Below are positions 1 through 13,300 of a DNA stretch of 64,000 nucleotides, in pieces. Source of the stretch: Branchiostoma lanceolatum (taxonomy: Eukaryota; Chordata; Leptocardii; Amphioxiformes; Branchiostomatidae); assembly GCF_035083965.1 (NCBI RefSeq), contig NC_089725.1:24933925-24997924 (forward strand), in the 5' to 3' direction. Every line of letters starts with the position of its first letter. Positions within the stretch are counted from its first letter, which is position 1. Below the pieces are notes generated by a model, which saw nothing but the letters and a program-made list of their open reading frames with translations, did no database searches and was not told the DNA's origin. The position numbers were made by a program, and so were the translations under genes.

Positions 1-1839
1 CAATTGGTAAACGAAAGGTAAATATGTAAGTTAACACAAGAGATGGAATTCGCACACTGTAACACAGAAAATAAAACTTCATAAAAACTTTCTGTAACTT
101 CACATTTTGTTTGAACCATCTGACTATGGAGCAGTAGACTTGAAAATGTTTTGAGATTTCCATAATGCATCTAGTCTACTGTTAACTAATTATATGATTA
201 AAAGTTACACAGGAAAGCTGCCTGGGCAAAGGAGGGCCACTAATAGTAATAGGCCACCAAGTTTTTTTTGTAGTTGACTGTTATCGAAGACTTGTAGTAC
301 TACATGTACATCTACCATATTCATACACACAAGTCTATTTCTCTTCAAATACCTTCTGTAAAGTATAATAGCTATAATTGAGCTTATCGCACATGGCAGT
401 AAGTATGGGACCATCTGACAATGGAATGTTAATAAGTCGTCAAACCTGAATGAAACTCACAGTCCTCATTCTTAACATATCATGTATACTCAAATAGGGC
501 CCAGATTACAGTGATATTGTGTTTCACAACAAGATCCTTGACCAACAGTGGTAGGAGTAATTGGTTTTTAATTAATTCTGTAGGAATATGGTAACAATGC
601 TGGTGGGTTACTAAATTGGACATTGGACAGGGAAGCATTTCTTAATACCACGTAAGGGAAGTATTTCTTAAAACTTCCTAAGCTTGAAACTACATCTTGA
701 TTTAGACTCTGGCAATGATTTTCTTTCATGATTTGGTGACATTATAAGGCTAGGATTCAGGTCTAAAATTTTCTTCGAATTCATTGAAACACTTCTTATC
801 AGAAGCTATACTTGCATATCCAGCCTTGGTATTACTAAGTAAGAATGAACCACCCCTGCTGGGTAAACTTGTGATAAAAGCATACTTCTACATAAGTACA
901 GCCTAAAGCTCACTAGAATCTCTCCTTTAGACTAATACTATTACCAGTTGTATAGACAACTTAGGACCCGTTCCTACTTAACATTAATCCAATGAAACAT
1001 TATCCTTCAAGTTAACCAGAAATACAATATTTCTAACTTATCCTATTACTCAACACAATTCAGGCTGAAGTGATACCAACTCCACAGGGCAGGCAAATGC
1101 AGTAACAAGTGCCAATTTCTCACTAGAAACTGTTATCAAAAATGTCATAAAAAGTGGACTTGTTATGCAGGATATATTAGGTTCAGCACACTTACTGGTT
1201 TCTTGTGATTTGGAAGCTAACGTTACCTTCTTAATATTGATACCCACGAACTCTTACAATTTTGGCTCGGTAATGATCAAGCAAGAGGCAATTACATTTA
1301 CATTTATAGCTATTTTGTTGTCTCGACGCCATAATAAGGCACTAGGGGCTTAGGGTTTACGTGACACAGTAATTTAGCAAATTTAATGTCTTTTTTTCTC
1401 AGAACTATACCTTGTTGCATATTGTGAGAATGCCAAGTTTGGATGTTCAACATCTTGGGAGCGAAGTTTGTCGCTAATTTGAACAACATTCTGATTTATG
1501 TGAGTTTTGGTGATACTGTGTCTTGTTTAACAGTTGTTCATGTATCATTTACATAGTTTAGATGGAATTTGTATCTAATTGAGCCATGTGGATATTCCAA
1601 ATCAATTCATACATCCCGGCGTATTTTGTATGTAGGTATTTTATTCACTAATGACTGCCATCTTAAAAGGAATTTTGTACATATGTATTTTGAAGTAAAA
1701 GATTTTCCCGAGAATGATCTCATGCAAAGGTAACAACAGTTCTAAACAATAGGCTTTGTAGAGAAAATGTAAGAAAGATGACATCAAATTTGATATTGGT
1801 TTGAAAAGGAGACAGCCCCATGTCACAAGAAGTCACACA

Positions 1840-1872
<33 letters not shown>

Positions 1873-3272
1873 CATGTTGGCCCAAGCTTTAATTCATTGA
1901 CATTCTTATTTCAGGTAAAACGTAGGACAAAGTATTGAAGACATGAAGAATTGCCCAGCACATAGACAAGTTGTTGTTCAGCCTTGGTTGGGTTGTTTGG
2001 CAGGTAACCCAACCCAGAAGCTGCAACTAAAGACATCAAAGTCCTGACAGCTAAGGCGACCAGCTATGTCAGTAATGGAGGGGGCATATTTAGGGAGAAG
2101 GCTCCACCAGTCCATGGAAACTCAGGCAACCTGAACCTGACTGCTAATTTCTGGTCCTAGCGAAACTGCTACATTTTAATGGGATGTCGTATCATGTGTC
2201 AGCTTTCTTCTCTGGCGCTGAGGAAATAACTGACATGTTTAGCATTCCTCTGGGCAGCCGGGAGCTAATCCCCGATTCAAGTTCAACTCCAATCAACTAA
2301 AGATGGATGATAATTGCAACAATACTTCCTCCAGACTAACACTTTGTGCCCAGTCGACTTGTGTAGTGTCATATCAGAATTAACATAGCTGGAATGTTTC
2401 TAACATGACTGCTCATGGAAGCCAATTTCCAGTGTTGAAGTTTCCAACCACCGACAATTATTGCCTTTGACAGGTTTTGAAATATCACATCTGTCCCCTG
2501 CAGGGTACTTAACACTGTGGGCATGCCAAGCAACAACAAACCTGTCTGGTAGTTTCTAATCTGCTTATACAGTCCGCCCATGGCTTTATTGCGCAACTGC
2601 TGAACTCTTGGGCAATTTGGGGCCTTTGTTGGAGCCAGAAGGAATGGTGTTTGGACTTACATATCTCCACTGTTTGTTTGAATGGCCAAGGTTGACCTGG
2701 GCATTTTTTCAAACTTCTGGCTGCCAACACTTATCCCCACTCAGCTGCTCCAGCTGGCTATGGGAACGGGAAACTGCTCTGATTGGCTGAGAGCATGTCA
2801 CATGACACAACCTACCAGTCACCACAGTACTGATGTTATACCTTGAAAAGGGCACAAGATGAGCTCCGGTGATGAGAAAAATGAAAAAATGTGCAAAACA
2901 TAAATGCAATGTGTATGTTTGGAAGACATACACACTGTATCATGTAGTTACTGTACTTTCAATTCCATCTCTTTTGAAATTCACAGGCCACCAGTGCAAG
3001 TTCAGTGGCTTAGTGCACATGCTTTATAAAATGCTAATTCAGGGAAATTGTACTCTCCTTTTTAAACCAGACTTAATTGTAATATTCTCATTATCCTAAA
3101 ACAAACTTCTAATTTTACCATTCTTTTATCACACGTAGGCTGTACTATTTGAGTAAGTTTGTATTGTGTGTATCCCTGTAAGCAGCAGCCACAAGGCTGG
3201 CCCATTATGTTCCTGTCACATTCTCAATAAATACAAATACAAACATTCACATCACTCACACACTTCAATGAC
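1..3272. other. Noncoding, probably CDIN1 last intron
   Basis: No exon, RNA gene or clear element was found except a 30-base A run at 1841-1870. Short open frames here have no recognisable content. Confidence 0.6.
1841..1870. repeat. Poly(A) run, 30 bases
   Basis: Uninterrupted A homopolymer after ACACAC. It could be a retroposed tail or a slippage tract; no parent element was identified. Confidence 0.9.
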
Positions 3273-3739
3273 TACCGTAAAATCCCTATTTACGTACGCA
3301 CTTTTTAAACTTTTCAAGTCGCAAGCAGGTGCTCCAAGCCGACGCCAAAGTCGGGGTGCGTACGTTAGGAGGGGTTCTTCCTCCAAAAAATCGCATATCA
3401 GCTTGAGAGTATGGTACATCTTCATGCAAATGAAGTATGGAATGCTACTTCACAATCAATCAGTAATAAAGAATAGATAATACATAATATTATATTTAAA
3501 TTGTTTGACATTTTCTACCCAGAAACATTTTCTCAGTCACCCTTTAAGTTGGTAAACATCATCGGAAGGATGATCATGTCAACCTCTAACTATGCACCGA
3601 AATGCTGGAGAGGGGGTGCGTACGTTAGGAGGGTTTTTCCCCGGAACGTTTCAAATCACTGAGTCAGGCCTGCAATCGTCCCCAAATCGGGGGTGCGTAC
3701 GTTAGGAGGGGTGCGTACGTAAATAGGAATTTTACGGTA
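3273..3739. mobile_element. MITE with 29-bp terminal inverted repeats
   Basis: Left end 3273-3301 and right end 3711-3739 are reverse complements with one mismatch (TACCGTAAAATCCCTATTTA and onward to GCGTACGTAA). Outer TA dinucleotides on both sides fit a TA target duplication. The motif GGTGCGTACGTTAGGAGGG occurs three times inside, near 3355, 3616 and 3692, all in the same orientation. No transposase. Confidence 0.88.
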
Positions 3740-6700
3740 CTACTACCCTTCATCTTTTCATCTTTCTTGCTTCATTTCTTTCTATTTGCAGAAATACTCC
3801 TTCAGAGACAAGAGTAGCGGTCTTTTTCTCTACAAGTACATGTAGATTTTTACTATTTGGAAGTAAACTTTAATTCTGTGTACAGTTGGCTACACAGTAG
3901 TCTTAAAACATGCTGAGTCTGGTGCTCCCATGTGTTTGCTAAACGTTAATGCGCAGATTTGTTTGATAAAGTCCAAAGAACACCTCGGACCTGATAAAGG
4001 GACCACACGGGATGTGGTAACTCCCTCTCTTAATGCGCTGGTAATGGGCTTGTATACCGTAGGATAGAAGTATATCAACAACACGAGGCACAACATGTCT
4101 ATTACCTGCTTTAGACACACAAATTTTAAACAGTCGAGGTGAAAAGGCAATCTGCTATATTTAGGAAAACACAGATGGACTGCTTTCGTCCTAATCCTTA
4201 CATTGGGATGAGGCAAAGTTAAGGGCTTTCCCATTTCTCTGGCTAAGATATCAGGGCATTTGTGAGGGCCAACTGAGGTGGATTTTTACCCCATTACTGG
4301 CTTATAGGCACCTGTCACACTACATTCTTTAAACCTGCGCCCAAACTGCCTCAAAGCCTCCCTCGGTGTACTGCAATTACTATGTTGTACTTGGAGAATC
4401 CGAGCTTAAGCCAAGTACACACACCAGCATTAGCGGACACAAAGCTCGGACGGCGCTGGTGCACTCGGGATCGCGCCACGGCTAAGCGAGGCAAACGCGG
4501 CGCATGATTGCGGCGATTGCTGGGATTTGTCGGGTCGGAAGTCGCCGAACGGAGAGTCCATACAGGTGTGACAAGGACAAACATGGCCGTGGGGATCAGG
4601 ACTGTTATGTCGACAGAAGCGATGGAAATAGCATCGGGGTTAGGTCGGGAGATTACGTAAAAGTAAAAGTCAGACTCACGTGGGTAACAGCGTGCTCAGT
4701 CATTCTGTTCTCACAAGACTGTTAGTTACCAACCAGGTCAATGTGTAATTGAAAAAACAAAACACCGACATGTAGGATGTTTTGACAGAAGATAAACAAG
4801 CTCCTTTTTGCTCATTTAAAACATTTTGACACATGGATAGTCAATAAATGCTAACCCGAGATATGAAAATGCTTGGGCTTTTTCCTCCGCAGAATTTTCC
4901 ACTTAAAGTTCATAACTCTGACTGTTCTAAATCAGAACCTGCACCAGATGCAAATCAGTAATGAAACAGTAATCAGAAGAGCCCTTAGCATTTTGCCCAA
5001 AGATGGATTTGAGCTGTAACTAAATAAAACTCGGGTAACCTTTCTGGTTTCAGACGTACCTGGTGCTTTGTTACAGGTTTTATGTAAGTGTTTGGCACGA
5101 GGTAGTGTATCTACCAGGAGTTGTTCAGTAATGAGACTGTGATCAGCTAAGCCCCAGGTTTTTCCTCCAAAGCTGGTTTTAAGTGGTAAACCATTTGACT
5201 CTGTACTTCACACCTGGGTACAGTGATACATTCTCCTGTAACTCAGACAAACAGCGGCTCTGTTCTTACCAGGCATTATGCAATGCAACATGATTTCTGG
5301 GCAGACACCGCCGACTGGATTTGTTTTCCATAAATATACTGGTTTGGGGCAATAAATATAGATACTCCACCAACTCAAATAACGTTTTATCTTCCAGCAG
5401 TAACCCTCATGGATCAGCATTCTACATTTAGTAGGGAGCAGGAGCCTATCAAACAGTGGATTAATGCTGGGGCTGGAGCAGGCAAACACACATAAGCCCA
5501 CTAGGTCTTAAACGAAATACTGCTTGTCTTGCATAACCCAGTTACACAACTTTCTACACGGAAGGTACAATCTATGAACTGGCTGCCAGCAGTAACTTGT
5601 GCTCTGAAGTATTGTAGATGTATGGCCTCCACACGGTAGAACTGTGTTTTTTTCAGATCTATGGACGGTCCAAAGGCCGCTGTCTCCCTTTTAAAAGAAG
5701 AAGAATTGCAGGATAACATGGAAATCAAATAATACAGCCGACAAGAGAAACGACGGAGCGGCTCCTGGTAATTGAAAGATGCTTTCATGACATCACATTG
5801 TGGACTCTAGCTTTAGCACCAGCTTTAGAAGTGTGCTCGACCCGAGGATGGGACCTTAAGAGTCGGCATATATTGCCCTCATAAGTGGGAGACATTTTCT
5901 CCCTCATCCCGGGCCAGAAATAGCCTCCGCAGACAAGACTGCAGCGCTGGCCATCAGCCCTGATCCTCTGGTCATTACCTTCATCCAGACATCTTAAACT
6001 TAATCCAGCGACCACAACCTGAACGTGCTTACCGGCAATAAAGCTGCTGGGTTAAGAGCCCAGCTACTGATGTGTCCTCTGTACAAGTGTCAATCTATAT
6101 TCATGTCCTGCCATGTGAAGCTTTTACTACAGATGTATGGCACTCTGTCTAACCATTTGTGGTGTTATGTGGATGATGGCTTGGCCACAGAGAGCTTTAT
6201 TCGATCTCCAAGTTTTGCATGATTTGTGCATCAGGAGACAGTGCATCTCCTCTGTCAAACCTACAACAACCAGCTTTCCGAGATTATCATCAAGATGTAA
6301 GCTTTAACATGTCACTGAGCGATTTTTGTTTTTATTTTCCTGATTCTACCTACAGCCTTGTTCCTTTTTAAAGTACTCGCCTGGAATCTGCAATTCATAT
6401 GAGGGCATCATTTCGGCCCTCAGGGCAAGGCGAATGGGTTTTCAATTCCAAAGGTACAAGTAGAGGATTTGTGTAAGGTGGATGGTCTTTTTTCTGACCA
6501 AATGATGTCCTTAATGCAAACATTTACATAAAGTAATGGTAGCCGAGCCATAAAACACCCGGCCAACTGCTCCCTGAATTTGTTGGAAAGATATTGGTGC
6601 CAAGCGGGCGAAACATCAAAGGCTGCTTTATTGTCAAATGCATGCTGCCATGTATTCTGATCAATTGAGAAAAGAAAAATGAGTTAGTGCCTTCAGAAAT

Positions 6701-9700
6701 ACCACTTCCAAATAACAACATCATAACAAACAACAAATAACAACAAAGCTCCCCATATCATCTACACAATACTGCAAAGTGGAATGAATCATAATTACAG
6801 GCTAAAACTTACATTAAGAGTCATAACATTTTGTACTCAAATAATAAACTTCCCATTCCTGGGATCAGTACATTGCAAAAATGTGTAACAACTATGTAAA
6901 TAGCCCTGCACAGTATGTACCCACAAACCTAGTGTAAAACTGAAGTTTCCAAAAATCAATTTTTGTTGTCATGGTAATTGTTATCTGATATATTTACAGA
7001 TGTCTACCTACAGAGTTGTAAAAGTAATCATATGAAAAAATACTTCCTACTTCCCCCTCCTGTTCTTCATAAAAACTCAATCCATATCCATGTAAATATA
7101 CTTAGCATATCGTAATGTCACTTCTTCTATTACAAAGGAAAGGAGGCCAAGATAGCAACACTTGAGACAAAGTTCCACTAAGAAGGCTTTGATCATTCTC
7201 AACCACCAAAGTACAAGAATCAGACATGCAGGTGCTTCTTATTTTCTGATGTTCATCTGTGTACCAATTAATTTCTTGCTGATTTACTCCTTATGTGGTA
7301 TACAAATGAAAAGGAAAGCTAATCTTAAGTCTATAAATACACTACAAAACGGTTGGCTATCCAGCATCCAAAGAAACACCAAAGACTACCAGGACAGGCA
7401 AGTGCGCAGTTGTGGCCAGGACCAGAACTAACCCCTCACCAGGCCAGGTCTCAAGTCATCACTGTAAGTAAAGACCAGGACAAACATTGATGAAGCTTTT
7501 CTTATCATTTTCCATCCGTAGGAACAAGATGTTGTAGAGCAGTAAACAGCAGACATCTGTAGACCCACCTGAGGTCAGTCAGAGAAGACAGATGCCACTG
7601 CTGAACTCTGGAGAAGAGCAAACATTGATCATACTCCAGCCATAGCCAGCAGCCTCCATCAAATTAAGGGCCTCAAATGGGCAATGACTGATCGCTCCAC
7701 CAAATGTCCAGATTAAATGAAGGCACTTTTGGGGGATTCTTTCAGTCAGGCATGATCCCCATCAGTGAGGGGTTATTAACTGACATGACTCCGTTTTAGG
7801 AGCCAGGTGGAATGGTAGACAAAGTAGTGCTGCCTGAATTATTGGTGGCAAGCCATCTGCATCATCAATCCACAAGACAATAGACAGGGCTAGCTGCAGT
7901 TCCATAAAAAGTTGGTAGGTGGTGCTGAGGAGAATGGCTATTTCTATCTGGTTATCTATAAACAACTGTGTGCCATGATTTAGTGTCTTCTGTGCAGTAA
8001 CTGCAACAGTGATGAACTGATATGTAGCTTTATCTTTTAGTCTTTATCTTCTCAAAAGGAAATATGACATATGCACAGGAGGGTCTCAATTGTTTATTCC
8101 TATGTGAGGACCAGCGTGATCTCTTGGAATTCTACATGTAAATACAACTGATAAATCCTGACCTGTCTAATCCTGTAATAAAGGAGTGATGAACAAACAA
8201 GAACAGGGTGTTATACAGAAGCAGATGTATGTTTCTTATTCCATTATGTCGTTTTTTGCTTTAGAGTGCTGCCCTCACCTATAATCATTTCCACACCTCT
8301 ATCTTCAAAAGTGTAACATATCTAAGACTCCTTGTTACGAGATGGTGGTGAAACAGTTGAATCTGGACCTCCAGATGTCTCCTGTCAGGACGAAATGGGT
8401 CATCACATACCTCACCCTCCATGTTTGTCCCCTTTACATACAGGTCAATCTAGCATGCAACATAGAAGGCAGGGAGAGGCCCCAAAAAACAGCATGTCAA
8501 GACTTTTGAACTGACCCCTCTGAAACAGAAACTTCCAACAAGCAGAATGTATCTTCAGTTTCAAACTGTCATTAAACTGTCTGAGAAGTGAGCTGTTATG
8601 ACTGGAACGCAAGAAGAGTGCCGGGGACAGAAATTGTGTCTGGATGCGTGAGAATAAGACTAAATACTATAAAGCGGCTTGGGTAATTATAACCTAAGGG
8701 GTAACTTTAGGCATGTGAACTCTGAGTGACCCCACTGGTGTCAAGCAGTGCAGCCAGGGGCAAGGGAGGGGTCACCCAACACAGCAGATAACATTTCAGA
8801 TGCAGTAGATAACATTATGTTCAGATTACCATCACTGCCTTACAACAAACCAGGTGTCCTAGCCAGGCAGAGCACAAGGCACCCAGAGTTTTCCTGACTT
8901 TCTGGCAGCTTCTGTCAACAAGTCGCTGCCTGTAGTTTTGATTACTGACAGTGGGGAGTCCTGCTAACTCCAAGGGCAGTAGTGATCTGACTACAACCAA
9001 CCAGCCTAATCTTGTTAACTTCATCACTCACTGGTACATTTATACATCTACATGTGGCTATCTCCCAGGATGCAAAACTTTTGGCACAGGCATTCCAAAA
9101 TCATCTTGCTAGTAAAGTTTAAGCGTTTTATTTATCTGCAGCGTGCCTTATATTTTCACAACACATGTTTATATTTCTTGGATTAATGAGACACTTTTAA
9201 TCAGATGGAATTCCATGCTCTCAAAAGTTATCATGATGATGAATTATGATCATGATATCTGAGGAATAGGTCTAGACATAGAAACTTTCCAACTCACATC
9301 ATCTGTCCATACAATGATACATGCAAAATCAACAACTGTGCACATTTCTTTTTAGATAAGTTCTTTAATCAAGTTATGATTTAAACAAGCTTATCAAAGT
9401 CAAAACAATCACAGCTTAGTCTATATTACTTCTGTCCTGATCAAAAGTATATCTTTTACTGCTAAAGATAACTTGAAATGTGACAAACCCTGGAGGCGAT
9501 GTAGGAGTGGATTTATGAGAAGTGGTACTGATGGGAGGACCCTCCCATGACCCCTGGGTGAACTCTGCTATGTTAATCCCCCCCTCCCCCCTACATTCCT
9601 GCCACTGCAGGGACTGATCACTATCTTCCTGGGGGTTTGGGATCATCCCATGTCTGATGAGCAGACAGTAGATAAAAAGGTTACACCTTTTAATGATGGG

Positions 9701-10354
9701 GTTGTGTTTTCTTAGGAAACTTCAGCTTCCTGTTTGCAGAGTCGACCCTTTTGACATGATCAACTGCAGGCCAAAGTTCAGGCTGTTTGTCCTTGGGACC
9801 CTGGCTACTCTGCTGTGTACTGTAAGCTGGGGATGAGTACTGCTGAAGCTTCACAGGTGTTCACTGGGCCAAGGGACAGCCTCATTTCCTGAGAGCTCAG
9901 TCCTCCCTGGGAACCCCCTGGGTAACAGGTAACAGACACAACTGACTGTGGAATCTTAGCAGATAATCACACTGGAAAAAGTTTGGGCGGTCTATGAAAA
10001 AAAAGTTTGACACAAGCCATGCTCCTCTTCTCCTATATGTATGTTGCTGTCCGACCATATCTGTCTTTTTCTCTTTTAAAGTATCTAATTGAACCTGAGA
10101 TGGACACTTTTCTTCTGTATATGAGTGTTGTTGACATACCTGTGGTGGTGAGTGTACATGCTATTCAGTTCAGAACATTCTCAATGTAAAGGAAGTGAGG
10201 GGGAAGGAATAAAAAAACAAGATAGAAATATTAAAGAAAGGAGAAAAAAAGCATGTGAGAAAGCCTGCATGGAAGCAAGAAAGATGATTTTACCTTGTTC
10301 CAGCAACAAAAGGCAAGTACTATCAAAGAACACTTCCATCTGATATGTACCTAC
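3740..10354. other. Noncoding, CDIN1 last intron
   Basis: No exon was found. A CpG-dense patch lies at about 4420-4640 (listed separately). The rest is ordinary AT-rich unique-looking DNA with short, unsupported open frames. Confidence 0.55.
4420..4640. promoter_or_regulatory. Isolated CpG-dense patch
   Basis: About 20 CpG dinucleotides within roughly 130 bp (4440-4570), against a CpG-poor surround. An ATG in good context at 4582 opens only a 25-codon frame. It could be an enhancer, an alternative or noncoding-RNA promoter, or an unmethylated island. Confidence 0.4.
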
Positions 10355-13300
10355 CTGTTCCAGTAGCTCCAGAACTGGTCCCTCAGGTATGTCCTGTGGC
10401 TCAATTCATCTCCAAAGGATGCCTTACTCTCCACCCAGTTTACTACACGGCCATCCACAGCTGTACAGACAACAAAACAGGGAAAAGGAGAGAATGAAAA
10501 ATAGAAGTATTTTTAAGATCAGGTGTCTCATAGCTATGTAGTCCTTATCTGGTTGCATTCATTGGTAATCTGTTTCATTGCTTGTTCTCCTCTATCAAAT
10601 GTGCAATATAACCTATATAATAATTCATAAGTACACATGTAGTATTCTACAGATGAACAAATGAATGAAATGTTGCAACTCTTCAACTCCTGCAATACAT
10701 TGTCTTCAACTGAATTTCCCGAGTGTTAGCTAATTCTTCCCATGGAATCATGTGAAGAGAAACATTTTTTTAAAAGCTTTTGTCATTCTATAACAATGTC
10801 AGAAGTCATCCTCAGGAAGTCAGTGAAGAATACTTGTTTCCTACAGCACGAATCATGTATATCTCACTTCATTATCAACCTTCAAGTTGCCAATTAACTA
10901 ATAACATACATACAAACTCTACAGTCAACTTTTTTCTCTCATGCCAATCATGTAATCATGTCTCATATAACAGTTTTCCAAATCTACTCATTTCCATTCG
11001 TGGGAAGTGGATTTTTGCGTGATGACGTGAATCTAGAATGACACTGACATTTCATTTTTCGTTTGAATGATCCTGAAGAAATCTTGATTACAATGCTATT
11101 CCAGCTGCTGTAAGAAGTAACAAATACAGCAAAAACTGAACCATTGACAAAAGTTGGGGAAGATGATGATATGGAAGTCAGTGTGTATGTCATCACAGTC
11201 CCACAGCATCCATATGAACATAAAGACAGTTGAGATAGAAGCGTTGAAACGTTTTGTACATGAAGCAGGAAAACACAAGTTCATACACAGTTCATCTCTT
11301 GACCTTGATCCCAGCAGTCATCCCAGCTGGCCCCTGGTAATATTTACCCGCCTCTGAGAACAGTTGCAGCTATTTTGATAATCAGCAACACTGGCTGTGT
11401 GGAGTGATGTCAAACAGGATTTTGGCACCAGTGTTCTTTGGACGCCACCTTTTAACTCTTGTCATACCTCAGACACACTTTTTTTGATGAAAGAAAACTT
11501 TGAACTTTCAAAAGGGTCTCAAAAGTTCATAGTCTTTGTACACAGAAATTGCTTATGATTCAGCTTTTTACATGTTATTGAAAGTAGTAAAACAAACTTT
11601 TCGTACATACAGATTGAGGGATGGAAATTGTGCAATTCGCTTGCTGTTTTCTAACTCTGATAAATAACAAACAAAGCAAGGCTCAAATTTACTTCAAATA
11701 GTAAACATTCAATTACAAAAGTTATCCTTTTATCTGGATTATGCAGCAGATTCAAACCAGGGATTTGAAGGATCCATTTGAATTTCCTTTGTTTATCATT
11801 AAGACTTTAAAACTTGCGAAGCTGTTTAGAAAGATTCATCCGGGATCAGATCAAGAATAAAACAAACTTTGCTGTAACTTTTTGTTACCTTTAGTATTTG
11901 TATGAAATCCCACTAGGTTTGAAAAGTTGACTGATGGTGAGATCACATTGTTACAGGTTGTTGTATGACTTTGAAGTATGATTTTCAATCTGTCTGTGAC
12001 AGAAATAACTGGCTACAAAGATCTAAGATGGTATTTCCTGGCCTTTTTGGTAAGAAGACAGCTAAATTTTGTGTGACACTTGCACGACTATCCCAGGGAT
12101 GTACTCGTTATGCAACTTGTATGACCAGACTCTGAAATGCACCTTGCAGAAGAGCGCAGAATGTCATCTCAATTTCAATTCCCAATATCTCAAAAGAATA
12201 ACTTGCAAGAGTGTTCATCAGACTGTATTACTGAATCTAGGCTTCATTTCTGTCTACAGTAGTAAGATAGTTCTGACAACGTTCCCACAGTGTAGACCCA
12301 CATGCCAGCCAGATTGGCAGACAGGAGGTAACAATAACACTGTCTAATCCACAACAGCTCACATCTAATCCCTTCCGCTTGGTGTGGAGCCCCAGCCTGC
12401 TGAAGTCCTCACCTGATAGCCACAAATGAGATAACTGATGACGACCCTTTGACCCCGCTCCATCCCTCATCCACCCGATAGCCACCCTCTGCTACCCATG
12501 GCCTTTTTCCCAGCCTAATTGGCTCCTAAAAGTAATTTTTTTATCGCTGAAATAACAAATGTTCACTGGAGGTCTGATTAGGTCCCCTGGGCCGGGGGAC
12601 AAGTTGAGGTGAAGTTTACAGAAGTTGGAAGTGAGTTAGCGAGGCCGGCCAAATTGAACTGTGTGTTTAACAACACCTGCGGGATTGTCAACTCCTGTGC
12701 TCAGGTACACCATTATTTCAACAGTCTCACATCAGGGACACAAGGACTGTATATATATATATTATATATATATATACAATACTACACACATTCGTACACT
12801 GATGGAGTTCCACGTTATATAGAAAGACTGATATTCACTCTGGGAGTCGTCAGAGAATCTATGTACAGACAGTGTGAGTTTTCTTGATGGATTATTTCCT
12901 ACATTCAGTGCATTAAGTTCATTAGATATTCTTGAAGACACTGCTAAGAATCTGTATTGCATGCCAATGAAGTCATTTAGTTCTTTTTGAAGGAAGAGGT
13001 AATAAAATGCAATAAAACTAAAAGTTGGTGAAGCAACCTAAACAAGTGATGATGATGATGATGATGATGATCATGCATGTAAGTGTCAGTTTCTATATAA
13101 ATTTAATGAAACTTAAGTGATCACTTAAGGTTTTAGCAAACAAGTTTGTGACACTGTGCAAAATTCAGGTATGATGTCTACATACAAACATTCTCACTCC
13201 TTTATGATGTGGGACACTGTTGATGAAGAGCTATAAATTGATTTAACTAGCTGGAAGTTGAAGGGCAGTTCTCAGATTCATACAGACTTGTGTCAGTCTA

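Noticed and set aside
6524-6736. Minus-strand SSWPGVLWLGYHYF read as the missing last CDIN1 exon
   Set aside because: The faint likeness to the FGPGLVIYWYGF block needs a gap, and the required phase and residue context do not fit.
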